This document shows positions 1-12,585 of a stretch of DNA of 64,000 bases, in pieces (positions within the stretch are counted from its first letter, which is position 1; each line of letters opens with the position of its first letter). A program made the translations under genes and the position numbers. This stretch comes from Bacillales bacterium (GTDB lineage: Bacteria > Bacillota > Bacilli > Bacillales > DASSOY01): positions 1 to 64,000 of the forward strand of contig DASSOY010000063.1 of assembly GCA_035700025.1 (NCBI GenBank). The letters are read 5' to 3'. The notes under the pieces are model-generated. The model made no database searches and had not been told where the DNA came from. It saw nothing but the letters and a program-made list of their open reading frames with translations.

Positions 1-1922
<1,922 letters not shown>

Positions 1923-1926
<4 letters not shown>

Positions 1927-4900
1927 AATTTGACTCTCTCCTTGTGATCCACCTTTGGCATGCTTTCCATGCGGAACATCATCGATTCCAATACGCTCAA
2001 CAACGCGTCAGCCGTATCTAACGATGTGAGACAGACAACACCGTTTTCGACAGACTCTCTGCGGATGCGGAATCCATCGCGGGCCGTCCGTTTTCCTTTC
2101 GTCATCGTGTTGACGACGAACTGTGCATCACCTTGGCGGATGGTTTCAAGCAAGGTCGGCTGTTCATTGCCAATTTTGTTGACCGTCGTTACCGGAATGC
2201 CTTGGGATTCGATAAAGCTTGCCGTTCCTTCCGTCGCAAGAATCCGGTAACCGATTTGATAAAATCGTTTGACGAGATCGAGCGCTTCCGGCTTGTCTTT
2301 ATCAGCGACCGTGAACAACACGTTGCCGTAAGTCGGGATCTTCATTCCTGAAGCAATCAACCCTTTATAAAGCGCCTTTTCAAGCGTTAAGTCTCTGCCC
2401 ATCACTTCACCGGTCGACTTCATCTCTGGTCCAAGCGTGATGTCTACGCTGCGCAGTTTAGCGAAGGAAAACACCGGCACTTTCACAAACACTTCGTCGC
2501 TTTCCGGCTGACAACCGGTTTCATAGCCGTAATCTTTTAACTTTTCACCGAGAATCGCTTTCGTCGCCAAGCTCGCCATCGGTACGCCGGTAATTTTACT
2601 CAAGAAAGGCACCGTGCGGCTCGAACGCGGGTTGACCTCAAGGACATAGACGTCATCTTTATGGATGACAAACTGAATGTTGAGCAATCCGACCGTGTTC
2701 AACCCTTTCGCAAGCGCGATCGTATGGTCAATTAATTTTTGCTTCACACTGTCTGACAAGCTTTGCGGCGGGTACACCGCGATCGAGTCACCGGAGTGTA
2801 CGCCTGCGCGTTCGATGTGTTCCATGATGCCCGGAATGACGACCGTTTCCCCGTCGCAGATCGCGTCGACTTCGATTTCTTTCCCTGTCAAATAGCGGTC
2901 AATGAGCACCGGATGCTCCGGATTGACCTTTACCGCATTTTCCATGTACATCTTCAAGTCATTTTCATGATAGACGATTTCCATCGCCCGTCCACCGAGC
3001 ACGTAAGAAGGTCTTACAAGCACGGGGTAGCCAATGTCTTCAGCAATCGCCAGCGCGCCTTCTTGCGAAGTTGCCGTTCTTCCGAGCGGCTGCGGCACCC
3101 CGAGCTGCTCCAACGTTTGTTCGAACAAGTCGCGGTTTTCCGCGCGGTCCATGTCCTCGAGCTTCGTGCCGAGAATTTTTACACCTCTTGCCGCGAGATC
3201 GGCCGCTAAGTTGATCGCTGTTTGACCGCCGAATTGCACGACAACGCCGAGCGGATTTTCGTGGCGAATGACGTTCATGACATCTTCAATCGTCAGCGGT
3301 TCGAAATACAGTTTGTCGGAAATACTGAAGTCCGTCGAAACCGTCTCCGGGTTGTTGTTAATGATGATCGATTCGTAACCGGCTTCTTTAATCGCCCAAA
3401 CCGTGTGCACCGTTGCATAGTCGAATTCGATGCCTTGACCGATGCGAATCGGGCCGGAACCGAGTACAAGCACTTTCGGTTTATCCGTAATGACCGATTC
3501 ATTTTCTTGTTCATACGTTCCGTAGTAGTAAGGGGTTTCGGATTCGAATTCGGCTGCACACGTATCTACCATTTTGAAGACCGGCTGAATGTCGTTTTCC
3601 ACACGGAAGTTTTCAAGTTCGAGAATACTCCAGTCCCACAATTCCGCCAGTTTCGAATCGGAGAAGCCGAGACGTTTCGCATTCAGCAGCAAGTCCTTAT
3701 CACCGACCGAAGCTTTCAACGCTTCTTCCAACTTTACGATGTCAAGCATTTTATCTAAGAAGAAACGATCAATCATCGTCCATTCCCAAATCGTTTCCAC
3801 GCTCGTGCCGCGGCGCATGGCTTCGGCAATCATAAACAACCGTTGGTCGTCGGTCTTTTTAATTTCCGTTTCCAATTCAGCATCGGACAAGTCTTTGGCT
3901 TCTTCAAGTTCAAGGTGATGGACGCCCGCTTCAAGCGAACGGACCGCTTTCAAGAGCGATTCTTCGAAGTTTCGTCCGATCGCCATCACTTCACCCGTGG
4001 CTTTCATTTGTGTTCCGAGCTTCCGGTTCGCGGCATTAAACTTGTCAAACGGCCAGCGCGGAAATTTCGAAACAACATAGTCAAGTGCAGGTTCAAAGCT
4101 TGCATACGTCGTACCGGTAATCGGGTTGATTATTTCGTCAAGCGTATAGCCGACGGCGATCTTCGTCGCCATTTTCGCAATTGGATAACCGGTCGCTTTC
4201 GATGCGAGTGCAGAAGAGCGGCTTACCCGCGGATTCACTTCGATGATGTAGTATTGCGAACTGTCAGGATCGAGCGCCAATTGTACGTTACAACCGCCTT
4301 CGATACCAAGCGCGCGAATGACCCTCAAAGACGAGTTTCTAAGCATTTGATAGTCGCGATCGGAAAGGGTCTGACTCGGAGCGACGACGATCGAATCTCC
4401 TGTATGAACGCCGACAGGGTCGATGTTTTCCATGTTACACACAACGATCGCCTGATCGTTGGAATCCCGCATCACTTCATATTCGATTTCTTTGTAGCCG
4501 GCGATGCTTTTCTCAAGAAGCACTTGATTGACCGGGCTGTTTTTCAAGCCGCTTGCCACGATTTCTACGAGATCGTCTTCGTCGTAAACGATTCCGCCTC
4601 CCGTTCCTCCCAGCGTGTAAGCCGGACGAACGATCACCGGATAGCCAATTTTATCAACGAACCGTCTTGCCTCTTCTAAGTTATGCACGATGTCGCTTTC
4701 GCACACCGGCTCACCGAGTTCGTTCATGAGGGAACGGAAAGCTTCGCGGTCTTCCGCTTGTTGAATCGAATTCAAGTTCGACCCGAGAAATTCGACACCG
4801 TGTTCTTCCAAGACGCCGCTTTCGGCTAACTCTACTGCAAGGTTTAGGCCGGTTTGTCCACCGAGCGTTGCAAGCAAACCTTCCGGTTTTTCTTTACGGA

Positions 4901-5132
4901 TGATTCTTGTCACAAATTCTAATGTTAGCGGTTCGATATAAACTTCATCTGCCATCGCCGAATCGGTCATAATTGTCGCCGGATTCGAGTTGACTAATAC
5001 AACGTGATACCCTTCTTCTTTCAAGGCGCGGCACGCTTGTGTTCCCGCGTAGTCAAATTCCGCCGCTTGGCCGATGATAATCGGTCCTGAGCCAATCACC
5101 AAAATTTTATTAAGATCCGTACGTTTAGGCAT
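1923..5132 (-). CDS. carB: Carbamoyl-phosphate synthase, pyrimidine-specific, large subunit
   Basis: Makes carbamoyl phosphate from bicarbonate, ATP and ammonia channelled from CarA. The 1069-residue length is that of the full duplicated enzyme. Both halves start with the same pattern ([21 protein letters not shown] and [20 protein letters not shown]) and each holds an ATP-grasp fold; the C-terminal part is the allosteric MGS-like domain. B. subtilis calls this gene pyrAB. It lies inside the pyr operon, and its start overlaps the carA end by 8 bases. A good AAGGAAGG site precedes the ATG. Confidence 0.97.
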
Positions 5133-6216
5133 GTTGCAACCCTTCCTTCCTGCTGTTTTCCATCAATTCCATGAACTGTTCAAACAAAGGATTGGCGTCT
5201 TCCGGCCCCGGAGATGCTTCCGGATGATATTGAATGCTGAAAGCCGGATAGTCCAAGTGGCGCAAGCCTTCGATCGTGCCGTCGTTGACCGCTTCGTGAG
5301 TCGCTTCCAGACGCGTGCCAATGAGTGATTCTTCGTCCACCGTGTAGCCATGGTTTTGTGAAGTGATTGCAATTGTCCCGGCTTTAATGTCTCTTACCGG
5401 ATGGTTGACCCCGCGATGACCGAATTTCATTTTTCTCGTATTCGCGCCGCAAGCCAGAGCAAGCAATTGATGCCCAAGACAGATGCCGAATACCGGGAAT
5501 TTGCCGAGAATCGCTTTTAACGTTTCAATTGCCTGCGGGACGTCTTTCGGATCCCCGGGGCCGTTGGAAAGCAAGACACCGTCGGGATTTAAGCGGATAA
5601 TTTCTTCCGGCTTCGTATCATATGGAACAACGATCATGTCGCATCCGCGAAGAATACATTCACGCATAATGCCGTTTTTCGCACCGAAGTCGATCATCAC
5701 AACACGCTTTCCGCGTCCCGGAAGGGCATAAGAGTTTTTCGTTGAGACCCGGCTTACTTGATCGTGCGGAAAATCGGTTTCCCGCAGATGGCGAATCACT
5801 TCGTCAGGGTTGACGTCTGCGGAGCAAATTTTACCTTTCAACGTGCCGTGAATGCGAATCTTTCTCGTTAACATTCTTGTATCGATGCCTTCAAGGCCGG
5901 GAATGTCTTTCGCTTTTAAAAGTTCATCGAGCGTGGATTGCATTTGCCAATGGCTCGGCTTTTTCGCTGCTTCTTTCACGATCACACCGTGGATGGCTGG
6001 TTCGATCGACTCGAAGTCGTCGCGGTTAATGCCATAGTTTCCGATTAATGGATAAGTAAAAGTTACGATTTGTGCGCAGTAGGACGGATCTGACAAAGTT
6101 TCCTGATAACCAGTCATGCCGGTCGTAAACACAACTTCGCCTTCCGTATCTCTCTCGCTGCCAAACCCATTGCCGACAAATACACTGCCGTCTTCCAAAA
6201 TCAGTTGCCGTTTCAT
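5125..6216 (-). CDS. carA: Carbamoyl-phosphate synthase, pyrimidine-specific, small (glutaminase) subunit
   Basis: Hydrolyses glutamine and feeds ammonia to CarB. The 363 residues comprise the CarA-specific N-terminal domain and a class I glutamine amidotransferase domain with the nucleophile in [12 protein letters not shown] and the His/Glu pair in [11 protein letters not shown]. It corresponds to pyrAA of B. subtilis. The ATG overlaps the end of pyrC by 4 bases and the stop overlaps carB by 8, the tight packing seen through the whole operon. Confidence 0.97.
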   Translation of the reverse strand: MKRQLILEDGSVFVGNGFGSERDTEGEVVFTTGMTGYQETLSDPSYCAQIVTFTYPLIGNYGINRDDFESIEPAIHGVIVKEAAKKPSHWQMQSTLDELLKAKDIPGLEGIDTRMLTRKIRIHGTLKGKICSADVNPDEVIRHLRETDFPHDQVSRVSTKNSYALPGRGKRVVMIDFGAKNGIMRECILRGCDMIVVPYDTKPEEIIRLNPDGVLLSNGPGDPKDVPQAIETLKAILGKFPVFGICLGHQLLALACGANTRKMKFGHRGVNHPVRDIKAGTIAITSQNHGYTVDEESLIGTRLEATHEAVNDGTIEGLRHLDYPAFSIQYHPEASPGPEDANPLFEQFMELMENSRKEGLQHA

Positions 6217-7496
6217 ACGCGGACGCTCCCTTTTTCAGAAATGATGTTGCCTTCTAAGATTGTCATCACCGGCCAGCCTTTACATGTCCAACCGGTAAAA
6301 GGTGTATTTTTACCTTTCGATTGAAAGTCGATCGTCTTAATGGATTTTTCAAGAGTTAAGTCAAGTACCGTAAGATCTGCGATCGCGCCTTCTTCCAGCC
6401 GTCCGTAAGGCAATCCGAATGCTTCGGAAGGTTTGATCGTCATAAAATCGATCAGCTGTTTCAAGGTAAGAACGCCTTTTTCCACAAGATGCGTATATAA
6501 AAGCGGGAACGACGTTTCCAGGCCGACAATTCCGAACGGACATGTTTCAATGCCTGCCGCCTTCTCCTCGTCCGTATGCGGCGCATGATCGGTAGCGATA
6601 CAGTCAATCGTGCCATCAAGCAGTCCTTCAATCAACGCTTGTTTGTCCTCGTTCGCTCTCAGCGGCGGATTCATTTTGAAGTTTGGATCCGTTCCCGGAA
6701 TTTCGTCGTCACTGAGTACCAAATGGTGAGGTGTCACTTCCGCCGTGACATGAATGCCGGCGCGCTTCGCATCGCGGATGACGCGAACAGATTCTTTTGT
6801 GCTCACGTGACATACGTGATAGTGTGCGCCGGCGGCTTCGGCAAGTAAAACATCGCGGGCGATGTGCACCGATTCGCACACGGATGGTATGCCGCGCAAG
6901 CCGTGTTTTTCGGCAAAAGTGCCTTCGTGCACACATCCGCCGTTAATGAGCGAGTTTTCTTCGCAATGGGCGACGATGGCTTTTCCTGCAGCAGCCGCTT
7001 TTTTCATCGCTTCCAGCATCATCCCGGCATCTTGTACACCGACACCGTCGTCGGAAAAAGCGAATACGTTGTCGCTGAGCGCAGCAAAGTCGACGAGTTC
7101 GCTTCCTTTTTCCGCCTGAGAAATTGAAGCGTAAGGCAGGACACGAATGACGGCATCTTTCGCGATACGTTGTTGCAAATCTGTGATTTTTTCGACATCG
7201 TCAGGGACCGGATTCGTATTCGGCATCGGCATAATCGTTGTATAACCGCCGTTTGCCGCTGCCCGCGTGCCGGTCGCGATCGTTTCCTTATGTTCACCGC
7301 CAGGCTCTCTTAAATGAACATGGACATCAACAAATCCCGGGGCGATCCGTTTGCCTTCTAAGTCAACGACTTGATGGTTACTCGCGTCGATGTTGTCTGC
7401 GATTCTCGCAATCTTTCCATCTTCCAACAACACATCGCTTTTGACAGTTTCTCCTTGCTCATTGAACCGCTTGCCGTTTTTCAATAACAATCCCAT
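6213..7496 (-). CDS. pyrC: Dihydroorotase
   Basis: Closes carbamoyl aspartate to dihydroorotate; zinc amidohydrolase. The 427-residue protein shows the metal ligands [14 protein letters not shown], the [11 protein letters not shown] segment, [13 protein letters not shown] and the catalytic [13 protein letters not shown]. It is the type I enzyme found in Gram-positive bacteria. The ATG lies 38 bases inside the end of pyrB and has an AAGGAGAGGAG site, so pyrB and pyrC overlap. Confidence 0.97.
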   Translation of the reverse strand: MGLLLKNGKRFNEQGETVKSDVLLEDGKIARIADNIDASNHQVVDLEGKRIAPGFVDVHVHLREPGGEHKETIATGTRAAANGGYTTIMPMPNTNPVPDDVEKITDLQQRIAKDAVIRVLPYASISQAEKGSELVDFAALSDNVFAFSDDGVGVQDAGMMLEAMKKAAAAGKAIVAHCEENSLINGGCVHEGTFAEKHGLRGIPSVCESVHIARDVLLAEAAGAHYHVCHVSTKESVRVIRDAKRAGIHVTAEVTPHHLVLSDDEIPGTDPNFKMNPPLRANEDKQALIEGLLDGTIDCIATDHAPHTDEEKAAGIETCPFGIVGLETSFPLLYTHLVEKGVLTLKQLIDFMTIKPSEAFGLPYGRLEEGAIADLTVLDLTLEKSIKTIDFQSKGKNTPFTGWTCKGWPVMTILEGNIISEKGSVRV

Positions 7497-8391
7497 TCGA
7501 GCTCTCCTCTCCTTGTTGAAGTGCCCATTCGAGCACAGCCATACGCACCGCTACACCGTTTCTCATTTGATGAAAGATCCGTGAGCGTTCGCATTCTACG
7601 AGTTCACTTGCAATTTCTACATCTCTGTTAAAAGGCGCCGGATGCATGATAATGCTCGTCGATTTCATCCGTTTTGCCCGTTCGATCGTCAATCCGTAAG
7701 TCTCGTGATATTGTTCTTTCGTCATTTGCATTTTCTCGCCGTGACGCTCGTGTTGAATGCGGAGCATCATCAACACGTCCGCTTGTTCAACGGCCTCATC
7801 AAAAGGAACAAAAGTACCGTCGGGAATCGATTCATCGAACCACGCTTCCGGTCCGGAAAAGATGACATTAGCTCCCATCCTTTTCAAGACGCTGGCGTTT
7901 GAACGAGCCACTCGGCTATGCCTTACATCACCGGCAATGACCACATTCAACCCTTGCAAGACGAGAAACTCTTGCTGCATCGTCAAGACGTCAAGCAAAG
8001 ATTGCGTAGGATGATTCCCGCAGCCGTCACCGGCATTCAAAATCGGAATGTGGACCCGGTCCGCAAGGTCGTCGAAATAACGATCTTGCGAGTGGCGAAT
8101 GACGATCGCTTTTACACCAATCTCTTCAAGCAACCGGATCGTGTCGTATAAGCTTTCGCCTTTTTGGATGCTCGATGTTTGTTGATCGAGATTGAGCACC
8201 TCAAGCCCGAGTCTTTTCTCCGCAACCTCGAAGCTTAACTTCGTTCGCGTGCTTGGTTCGAAAAACATGTTGCAGACAAAGGTTTGCTCCTTGAGGGCAA
8301 CCGAACGGCCTTTCGAAATTTGTTCAGCATTGTTGAGCAGTTTTTCTATGGTTGCGAGCGGCAATTCATCCATTGTCAACAAATGATTCAC
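7459..8391 (-). CDS. pyrB: Aspartate carbamoyltransferase
   Basis: Condenses carbamoyl phosphate and aspartate, the committed step. The 310 residues carry the carbamoyl-phosphate site [15 protein letters not shown], the IRHSQD segment, the [14 protein letters not shown] motif and the C-terminal [11 protein letters not shown]. The start is a GTG at 8391 with TAAGGAGG 8 bases upstream, giving [10 protein letters not shown] as in B. subtilis; the open frame runs further up through the attenuator but is not translated there. No regulatory PyrI partner is visible, as usual in bacilli. Confidence 0.96.
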   Translation of the reverse strand: MNHLLTMDELPLATIEKLLNNAEQISKGRSVALKEQTFVCNMFFEPSTRTKLSFEVAEKRLGLEVLNLDQQTSSIQKGESLYDTIRLLEEIGVKAIVIRHSQDRYFDDLADRVHIPILNAGDGCGNHPTQSLLDVLTMQQEFLVLQGLNVVIAGDVRHSRVARSNASVLKRMGANVIFSGPEAWFDESIPDGTFVPFDEAVEQADVLMMLRIQHERHGEKMQMTKEQYHETYGLTIERAKRMKSTSIIMHPAPFNRDVEIASELVECERSRIFHQMRNGVAVRMAVLEWALQQGEESSNGIVIEKRQAVQ

Positions 8392-8412
8392 GGACGATTC
8401 CTCCTTATTACT

Positions 8413-8441
8413 AAAAAAACTCTTTGCCTGCTGGCAAAGAG
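8413..8441 (-). terminator. Attenuator terminator between pyrR and pyrB
   Basis: A 9-bp perfect stem (CTCTTTGCC / GGCAAAGAG) with a 4-base loop is followed by seven T on the minus strand. Together with the PyrR-binding element just upstream it forms an attenuator: PyrR with bound UMP is expected to favour the terminator and stop transcription before pyrB. Confidence 0.93.
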
Positions 8442-8483
8442 TTAGACGACGCCTGTATTTGCATACACCGCGTGCGTACAAAG

Positions 8484-8509
8484 CCTTGCCAGCCTCACAG
8501 GACCGGTTT
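8484..8509 (-). promoter_or_regulatory. PyrR-binding loop (anti-antiterminator), pyrR-pyrB gap
   Basis: The minus strand reads CCGGTCCTGTGAGGCTGG, which fits the conserved PyrR recognition sequence (GUCCnGnGAGGCU). It lies 40 bases upstream of the attenuator terminator, the order known for pyr attenuators in B. subtilis. Confidence 0.9.
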
Positions 8510-8515
8510 AAAGGA

Positions 8516-9064
<549 letters not shown>

Positions 9065-9185
9065 TCAAGGGAAACGCGGCTCATGCACTATCCAATTTGG
9101 CGGCGTTTGCCTTCGTTTCCATTATCGGCCGACGGTTTCATGCCGCCGACGCCATTCGGTTGCTTGACTACTGCGAGACAAGATC

Positions 9186-9217
9186 AAAAAATCCTCCCGC
9201 CGCAGGCGAAAGGATTT
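9186..9217 (-). terminator. Attenuator terminator upstream of pyrR
   Basis: The minus strand shows a stem of AATCCTTTCGCC with GGCGGGAGGATT, followed by a T-run. It lies downstream of a PyrR-binding element and upstream of pyrR, so it is the first attenuator of the operon. Confidence 0.9.
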
Positions 9218-9246
9218 GGACATACGTGTACCATCTATATGTCGCT

Positions 9247-9270
9247 CCTTCTCAGCCTCACGGGACTGCA
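9247..9270 (-). promoter_or_regulatory. PyrR-binding loop in the pyrR leader
   Basis: The minus strand reads GCAGTCCCGTGAGGCTGAG, matching the conserved GUCCnGnGAGGCU of PyrR targets. It is the first of two such elements seen in this operon. Confidence 0.9.
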
Positions 9271-9308
9271 GTTAAAGGATCTTTCATTTCATTCCATTTC
9301 TATTGTTG

Positions 9309-9337
9309 ATTATCACAGAGTTGGACGCAAGTGTCAA
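9309..9337 (-). promoter_or_regulatory. Sigma-A promoter of the pyr operon
   Basis: TTGACA (9337-9332) and GATAAT (9314-9309) are separated by 17 bases on the minus strand. Transcription would start about 30 bases before the PyrR-binding loop of the leader. The -35 region begins just after the stop codon of the upstream signal peptidase gene. Confidence 0.8.
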
Positions 9338-9344
9338 GGGACAA

Positions 9345-10220
9345 TCACCCTTTTTTGAACCGTTTTCGCTTTTTCTTCTCTCTTCGAGGCGGCAATGACA
9401 CCTTTTCCGTATCTCCGCCGTCGACGGCAGTAGAACGTTCACCTGTTTGATCCACTTGTTGCTCAATCGCTTTCACTAATTCAAGCAAACGTGCATATTT
9501 CTTTTCGTCCTTCTGATGCAGCGCTTCGCGTTCGATCCGTTTGCGCAGGCAGGAAATGTCTGTTTCGATCGACCGATCTGCAAAACCGTCGGCTTCGCAT
9601 GACGAAGCCAGTTCCTTGCCCGCCAGCCATTGCAAAAGCTTCCGCTGGTTTTCGTCAATCTCCACTGTCTTTTCGTACATTTCCCCGAAAAACAACGAAG
9701 CGAATCCGCGCCGCAACTGCTTCTCTCTTTTTTTGTATTCGTCATACAGCATAAACACTACGTAAATCAAACAAAACGAAAGCAGAAAATAAAACCCTTG
9801 TTTGCTGCTTAAAAATAAAATCGGATAGCCGAGCCAGTGGAACGATTTTCCGGCGATGCCCATGATATCTTCCGGCAAAACGGTAAACGGATCTTGTCCG
9901 CCGTTGTGATCCCCCTTGATGCGAAATTGCAACTGTCCGTTTACTTGCTTCTTTTCTACGACCCGGTGAATGATCGTCTCTGGATAACTTTTGAATCGAT
10001 TTCTGACGGATTCGGGAACGTGAACGACAATGACGTCACCCTTTTGAACCTTTTCAGGAGAAACCGGTTCGACCCAAACGAGATCACCGACGCGAAAAGT
10101 CGGAATCATGCTCGTGCTCGGAATCGCTGCGAACGGCGGGGTTCCGAACTGAAAATAAAGGATGACGGCTCCCCAACCGGCCAAAAACAAGAATGTCGTT
10201 ATTCTTCCAAACGCTTTCAT
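9345..10220 (-). CDS. ER-type (SipW-like) signal peptidase I with long C-terminal extension
   Basis: Membrane serine protease that removes signal peptides. The N-terminal 160 residues match the SipW/archaeal group: a membrane segment (about 9-25), the catalytic serine in STSMIPTF (Ser37), a histidine in place of the general-base lysine (IIHRVV, His85), the IKGDHNGGQDPF motif (Asp104/Asp110) and a second membrane segment near 141-158. Beyond this is about 130 residues predicted to be cytoplasmic, rich in charged helices, ending in a run of Lys/Arg. B. subtilis SipW lacks a tail of this size. It follows two small secreted-protein genes, which are its likely substrates. AGGGG precedes the ATG. 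Confidence 0.85.
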   Translation of the reverse strand: MKAFGRITTFLFLAGWGAVILYFQFGTPPFAAIPSTSMIPTFRVGDLVWVEPVSPEKVQKGDVIVVHVPESVRNRFKSYPETIIHRVVEKKQVNGQLQFRIKGDHNGGQDPFTVLPEDIMGIAGKSFHWLGYPILFLSSKQGFYFLLSFCLIYVVFMLYDEYKKREKQLRRGFASLFFGEMYEKTVEIDENQRKLLQWLAGKELASSCEADGFADRSIETDISCLRKRIEREALHQKDEKKYARLLELVKAIEQQVDQTGERSTAVDGGDTEKVSLPPRREKKKRKRFKKG

Positions 10221-10280
10221 CGCTACAGCCCCTGTATACCGATCGTGGAAAAAAGCGGCGATCCCATCGTCGCCGCTTCT

Positions 10281-10886
10281 TTACATTCTTACCATACAAT
10301 GAAATTGTAATTGGTTCAATTGCTTTTGCTGCCCCGGAGGCAACGAACCGGCAGGACTTACATAGGACGCAATGATGTATAATGTCGTATTGCCAGGCAC
10401 AATTTTGCCAGGCATGAGAATGCCTGTTGCTTTTGTTCGATTCAAATGAACCATCGCTTTGTCCGCAGTAAACTTCTTCAGCGCCGTTCCATCGTCGAGA
10501 ATAAGGTCGGCCGCTGATGCGTCGACAATCGGATAATAGACGCCGACGTCCATCCACCAATTGGATTTCACGAGGTTCGTCTCACCGTTAGCTTGAACGA
10601 AATTAGTCGCGCTCAAATAAATTTGTGCCAATTCGCTGTAACGCTCATTGCCGAGTTCGATTTTGTACAGCGGGATGCCGGCAATCTTCTGCGGTCTCCC
10701 CTTATGAACGTCGAATGCGCTGCCGTCGACTATCGAAGTGATCGCCGCCGCTTTGCCGCCAGGCAGCGCGCTGTCCGTCGTAATGTGCAGCTGCAACAGT
10801 TGAGATGTGAACGCCCAACTGACGAACGATAAGGAGAATACAGCGGTGACTGACAGGAGAAACATTTTTTTCTTCGTCACCTTCAT
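10281..10886 (-). CDS. Secreted protein of unknown function, second gene of the SipW-like cassette
   Basis: I do not recognise a family. The 201 residues start with a basic end and one hydrophobic segment (FLLSVTAVFSLSFVSWAFTS), a signal-peptide-like region whose WAF end recalls the region after the hydrophobic core in TasA and camelysin. The mature part is about 170 residues, likely beta-rich, with Gly/Pro turns and only one cysteine close to the end. The ATG at 10886 is 12 bases after the previous gene; a GTG directly after that gene's stop (10898) is an alternative start. Exported and processed by the downstream peptidase is my inference. Confidence 0.75.
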   Translation of the reverse strand: MKVTKKKMFLLSVTAVFSLSFVSWAFTSQLLQLHITTDSALPGGKAAAITSIVDGSAFDVHKGRPQKIAGIPLYKIELGNERYSELAQIYLSATNFVQANGETNLVKSNWWMDVGVYYPIVDASAADLILDDGTALKKFTADKAMVHLNRTKATGILMPGKIVPGNTTLYIIASYVSPAGSLPPGQQKQLNQLQFHCMVRM

Positions 10887-10898
10887 TACGTTCAACAC

Positions 10899-11444
10899 CT
10901 ATCGAATTTCGACGTAATATTCAGGCGACAAGCTCGATCCGTCCGTCGTTGCTGTAGAAATGCAGTAGAAGCTGCCGCTGTCGATGCTGATGGAGTATAA
11001 ATCATACGTGTCATTGATCGTGAACGAAACGTAGCCGTTGGCCAATGTCAAGACGCTCGGTTCGGACAAAACATCTGTCCAGACCGTGTCTTCCGTATTT
11101 TTCCCGTAAATGTTAATTTTCAGATTCAAATAGCTGTAGTCGTTGGCAAGCGCGGCCGCGTTGCTTAAATAAAGGGTTCCGTAAATATCGCCTGTCGCCC
11201 CTGCGCTTCTGTCAATGATGTACAAGTCGCCGGATCCGGTCGTTCCGGACGTATTTACGGCAGGTTGCCAACTAGAAAAATCTACGGTGCCGTAGTTACC
11301 TGCGCCCGCGACTGCTTGTGTAACGTCTGCAAACCCTGTTGAAGACACTGTGACCGTCTTTGTCGCTTGCGTGCTCGCGTAGTTAATCCCGGTAATCGCC
11401 AGCGCCGTTACCACAGCCAACACAAAAAACAGTTTTCGTTTCAA
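10899..11444 (-). CDS. Secreted Ser/Thr/Tyr-rich protein of unknown function, first gene of the SipW-like cassette
   Basis: I do not recognise a family. The 181 residues begin with MKRKLFFVLAVVTALAITG (signal peptide) followed by a polar, Ser/Thr/Tyr/Asn-rich region that looks like extended beta structure; one Cys lies near the end. The start is a TTG at 11444 with AAGAGGGG seven bases upstream; an earlier TTG (11465) has no such site. It heads a three-gene operon driven by the promoter at 11607-11635. The layout resembles the tapA-sipW-tasA matrix operon in logic, but I see no clear sequence match to TapA or TasA. Confidence 0.75.
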   Translation of the reverse strand: MKRKLFFVLAVVTALAITGINYASTQATKTVTVSSTGFADVTQAVAGAGNYGTVDFSSWQPAVNTSGTTGSGDLYIIDRSAGATGDIYGTLYLSNAAALANDYSYLNLKINIYGKNTEDTVWTDVLSEPSVLTLANGYVSFTINDTYDLYSISIDSGSFYCISTATTDGSSLSPEYYVEIR

Positions 11445-11489
11445 TGAAAGTCCCCTCTTTCTCAATGTGATCGAAAGAGGCCGGTTGCA

Positions 11490-11540
11490 CTACTCGCTCC
11501 AATGCGCCCTGTAAGTGCCCAAATAAAGACGCAGTTTCAT
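11490..11540 (-). CDS. Possible 16-residue leader peptide
   Basis: In the 160-base leader of the cassette a tiny frame reads MKLRLYLGTYRAHWSE and stops. AAGGAGG lies about 15 bases and GGGAG 2 bases before its ATG, so neither spacing is ideal. It could be a leader peptide or chance. Confidence 0.25.
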   Translation of the reverse strand: MKLRLYLGTYRAHWSE

Positions 11541-11606
11541 CGCTCCCTCGACTATCCTCCTTATATTACCAAAAAGTTACGACGAAAGTACTAAGATGTT
11601 ACTCCT

Positions 11607-11635
11607 ATTATAATCTTATGAGTCTATTAATACAA
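11607..11635 (-). promoter_or_regulatory. Sigma-A promoter of the secreted-protein/signal peptidase operon
   Basis: TTGTAT (11635-11630) and TATAAT (11612-11607) are 17 bases apart on the minus strand, in an AT-rich gap after rluD. It shows that the cassette is an independent transcription unit. Confidence 0.7.
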
Positions 11636-11685
11636 CCGAAAATAACGTAAAGTTTTGTAAAAATCGCAAGTTTTACGCGAATCGT

Positions 11686-12585
11686 TCATAATTGCCGCAG
11701 CGCTTCCGTCATTGTTTTCGGCATTTCCGCCTCAAATCGCATCTGTTCCCCGGTTGCCGGATGCTCGAAACCAAGAACTGCTGCATGCAACGCCTGACCC
11801 GGGAGCGGCAGCGATTTTCGGGGTCCGTATTTTGGATCCGCCGCCACTGGATGGCCAATGAAGTGCATATGTACCCGAATCTGGTGCGTCCGCCCGGTTT
11901 CCAGCCTGCATTCAACGAACGTATAGCGATCGAAGCGTTCCAACACCGTAAAATGTGTCACTGCCTGAACGCTGTTTTTATCGGTGACCGCCATTTTTTT
12001 TCGGTCCTTTTCATCCCTGCCGATCGGCGCGTCGATTTTTCCATGATCGTGTTTCAACACGCCGTGGACAATTGCTTTGTATGTTCGTTCGATCGTTTTC
12101 GCTTTCAATTGTTCTGACAAACACTTGTGAGCACGGTCATTCTTCGCAACGACCAACAAGCCGGACGTGTCTTTATCGATGCGGTGAACAATTCCTGGTC
12201 GGATCGTTCCGTTTATGCCCGATAAATCGCGGCAATGGTACAGGAGCGCATTTACGAGCGTGCCCGTTTCATGTCCGGGAGCAGGATGAACGACCATGCC
12301 TTGCGGCTTGTTGACGACGATGACGTCTTCGTCTTCGTATACAATATCGAGCGGTATCGGTTCTGCAACAACTTCCAGCGGTTCCGGATCGCGAACAGAA
12401 ACTTCGACGACGTCTTCTGCTTGAATTTTATAATTCGCTTTCACCGTCTTCCCGTTCACTTTCACGGCCCCGTCTTTGATCCATTGCTGTACTTGAGAAC
12501 GTGTCCAATCTTCGATGGCAGCGAGCCATTTGTCAATCCTCGTCCCGTCTTGTTGCAAATCAACGGTTCGTGTATGAATCTCCAT
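11686..12585 (-). CDS. rluD: RluD-family rRNA pseudouridine synthase
   Basis: Modifies uridines in 23S rRNA. The 299 residues hold an N-terminal S4 domain (RIDKWLA...[16 protein letters not shown]) and the catalytic domain with the aspartate in [16 protein letters not shown] and the [13 protein letters not shown] motif. It corresponds to ylyB of B. subtilis, which sits between lspA and pyrR; here the secreted-protein cassette separates it from pyrR. The ATG at 12585 has AAGGGAG upstream and lies 26 bases inside the lspA end. Confidence 0.95.
   Translation of the reverse strand: MEIHTRTVDLQQDGTRIDKWLAAIEDWTRSQVQQWIKDGAVKVNGKTVKANYKIQAEDVVEVSVRDPEPLEVVAEPIPLDIVYEDEDVIVVNKPQGMVVHPAPGHETGTLVNALLYHCRDLSGINGTIRPGIVHRIDKDTSGLLVVAKNDRAHKCLSEQLKAKTIERTYKAIVHGVLKHDHGKIDAPIGRDEKDRKKMAVTDKNSVQAVTHFTVLERFDRYTFVECRLETGRTHQIRVHMHFIGHPVAADPKYGPRKSLPLPGQALHAAVLGFEHPATGEQMRFEAEMPKTMTEALRQL

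Noticed and set aside
3843-4679. 278-codon plus-strand frame over carB
   Set aside because: Antisense shadow caused by codon bias; no ribosome site or known motif.
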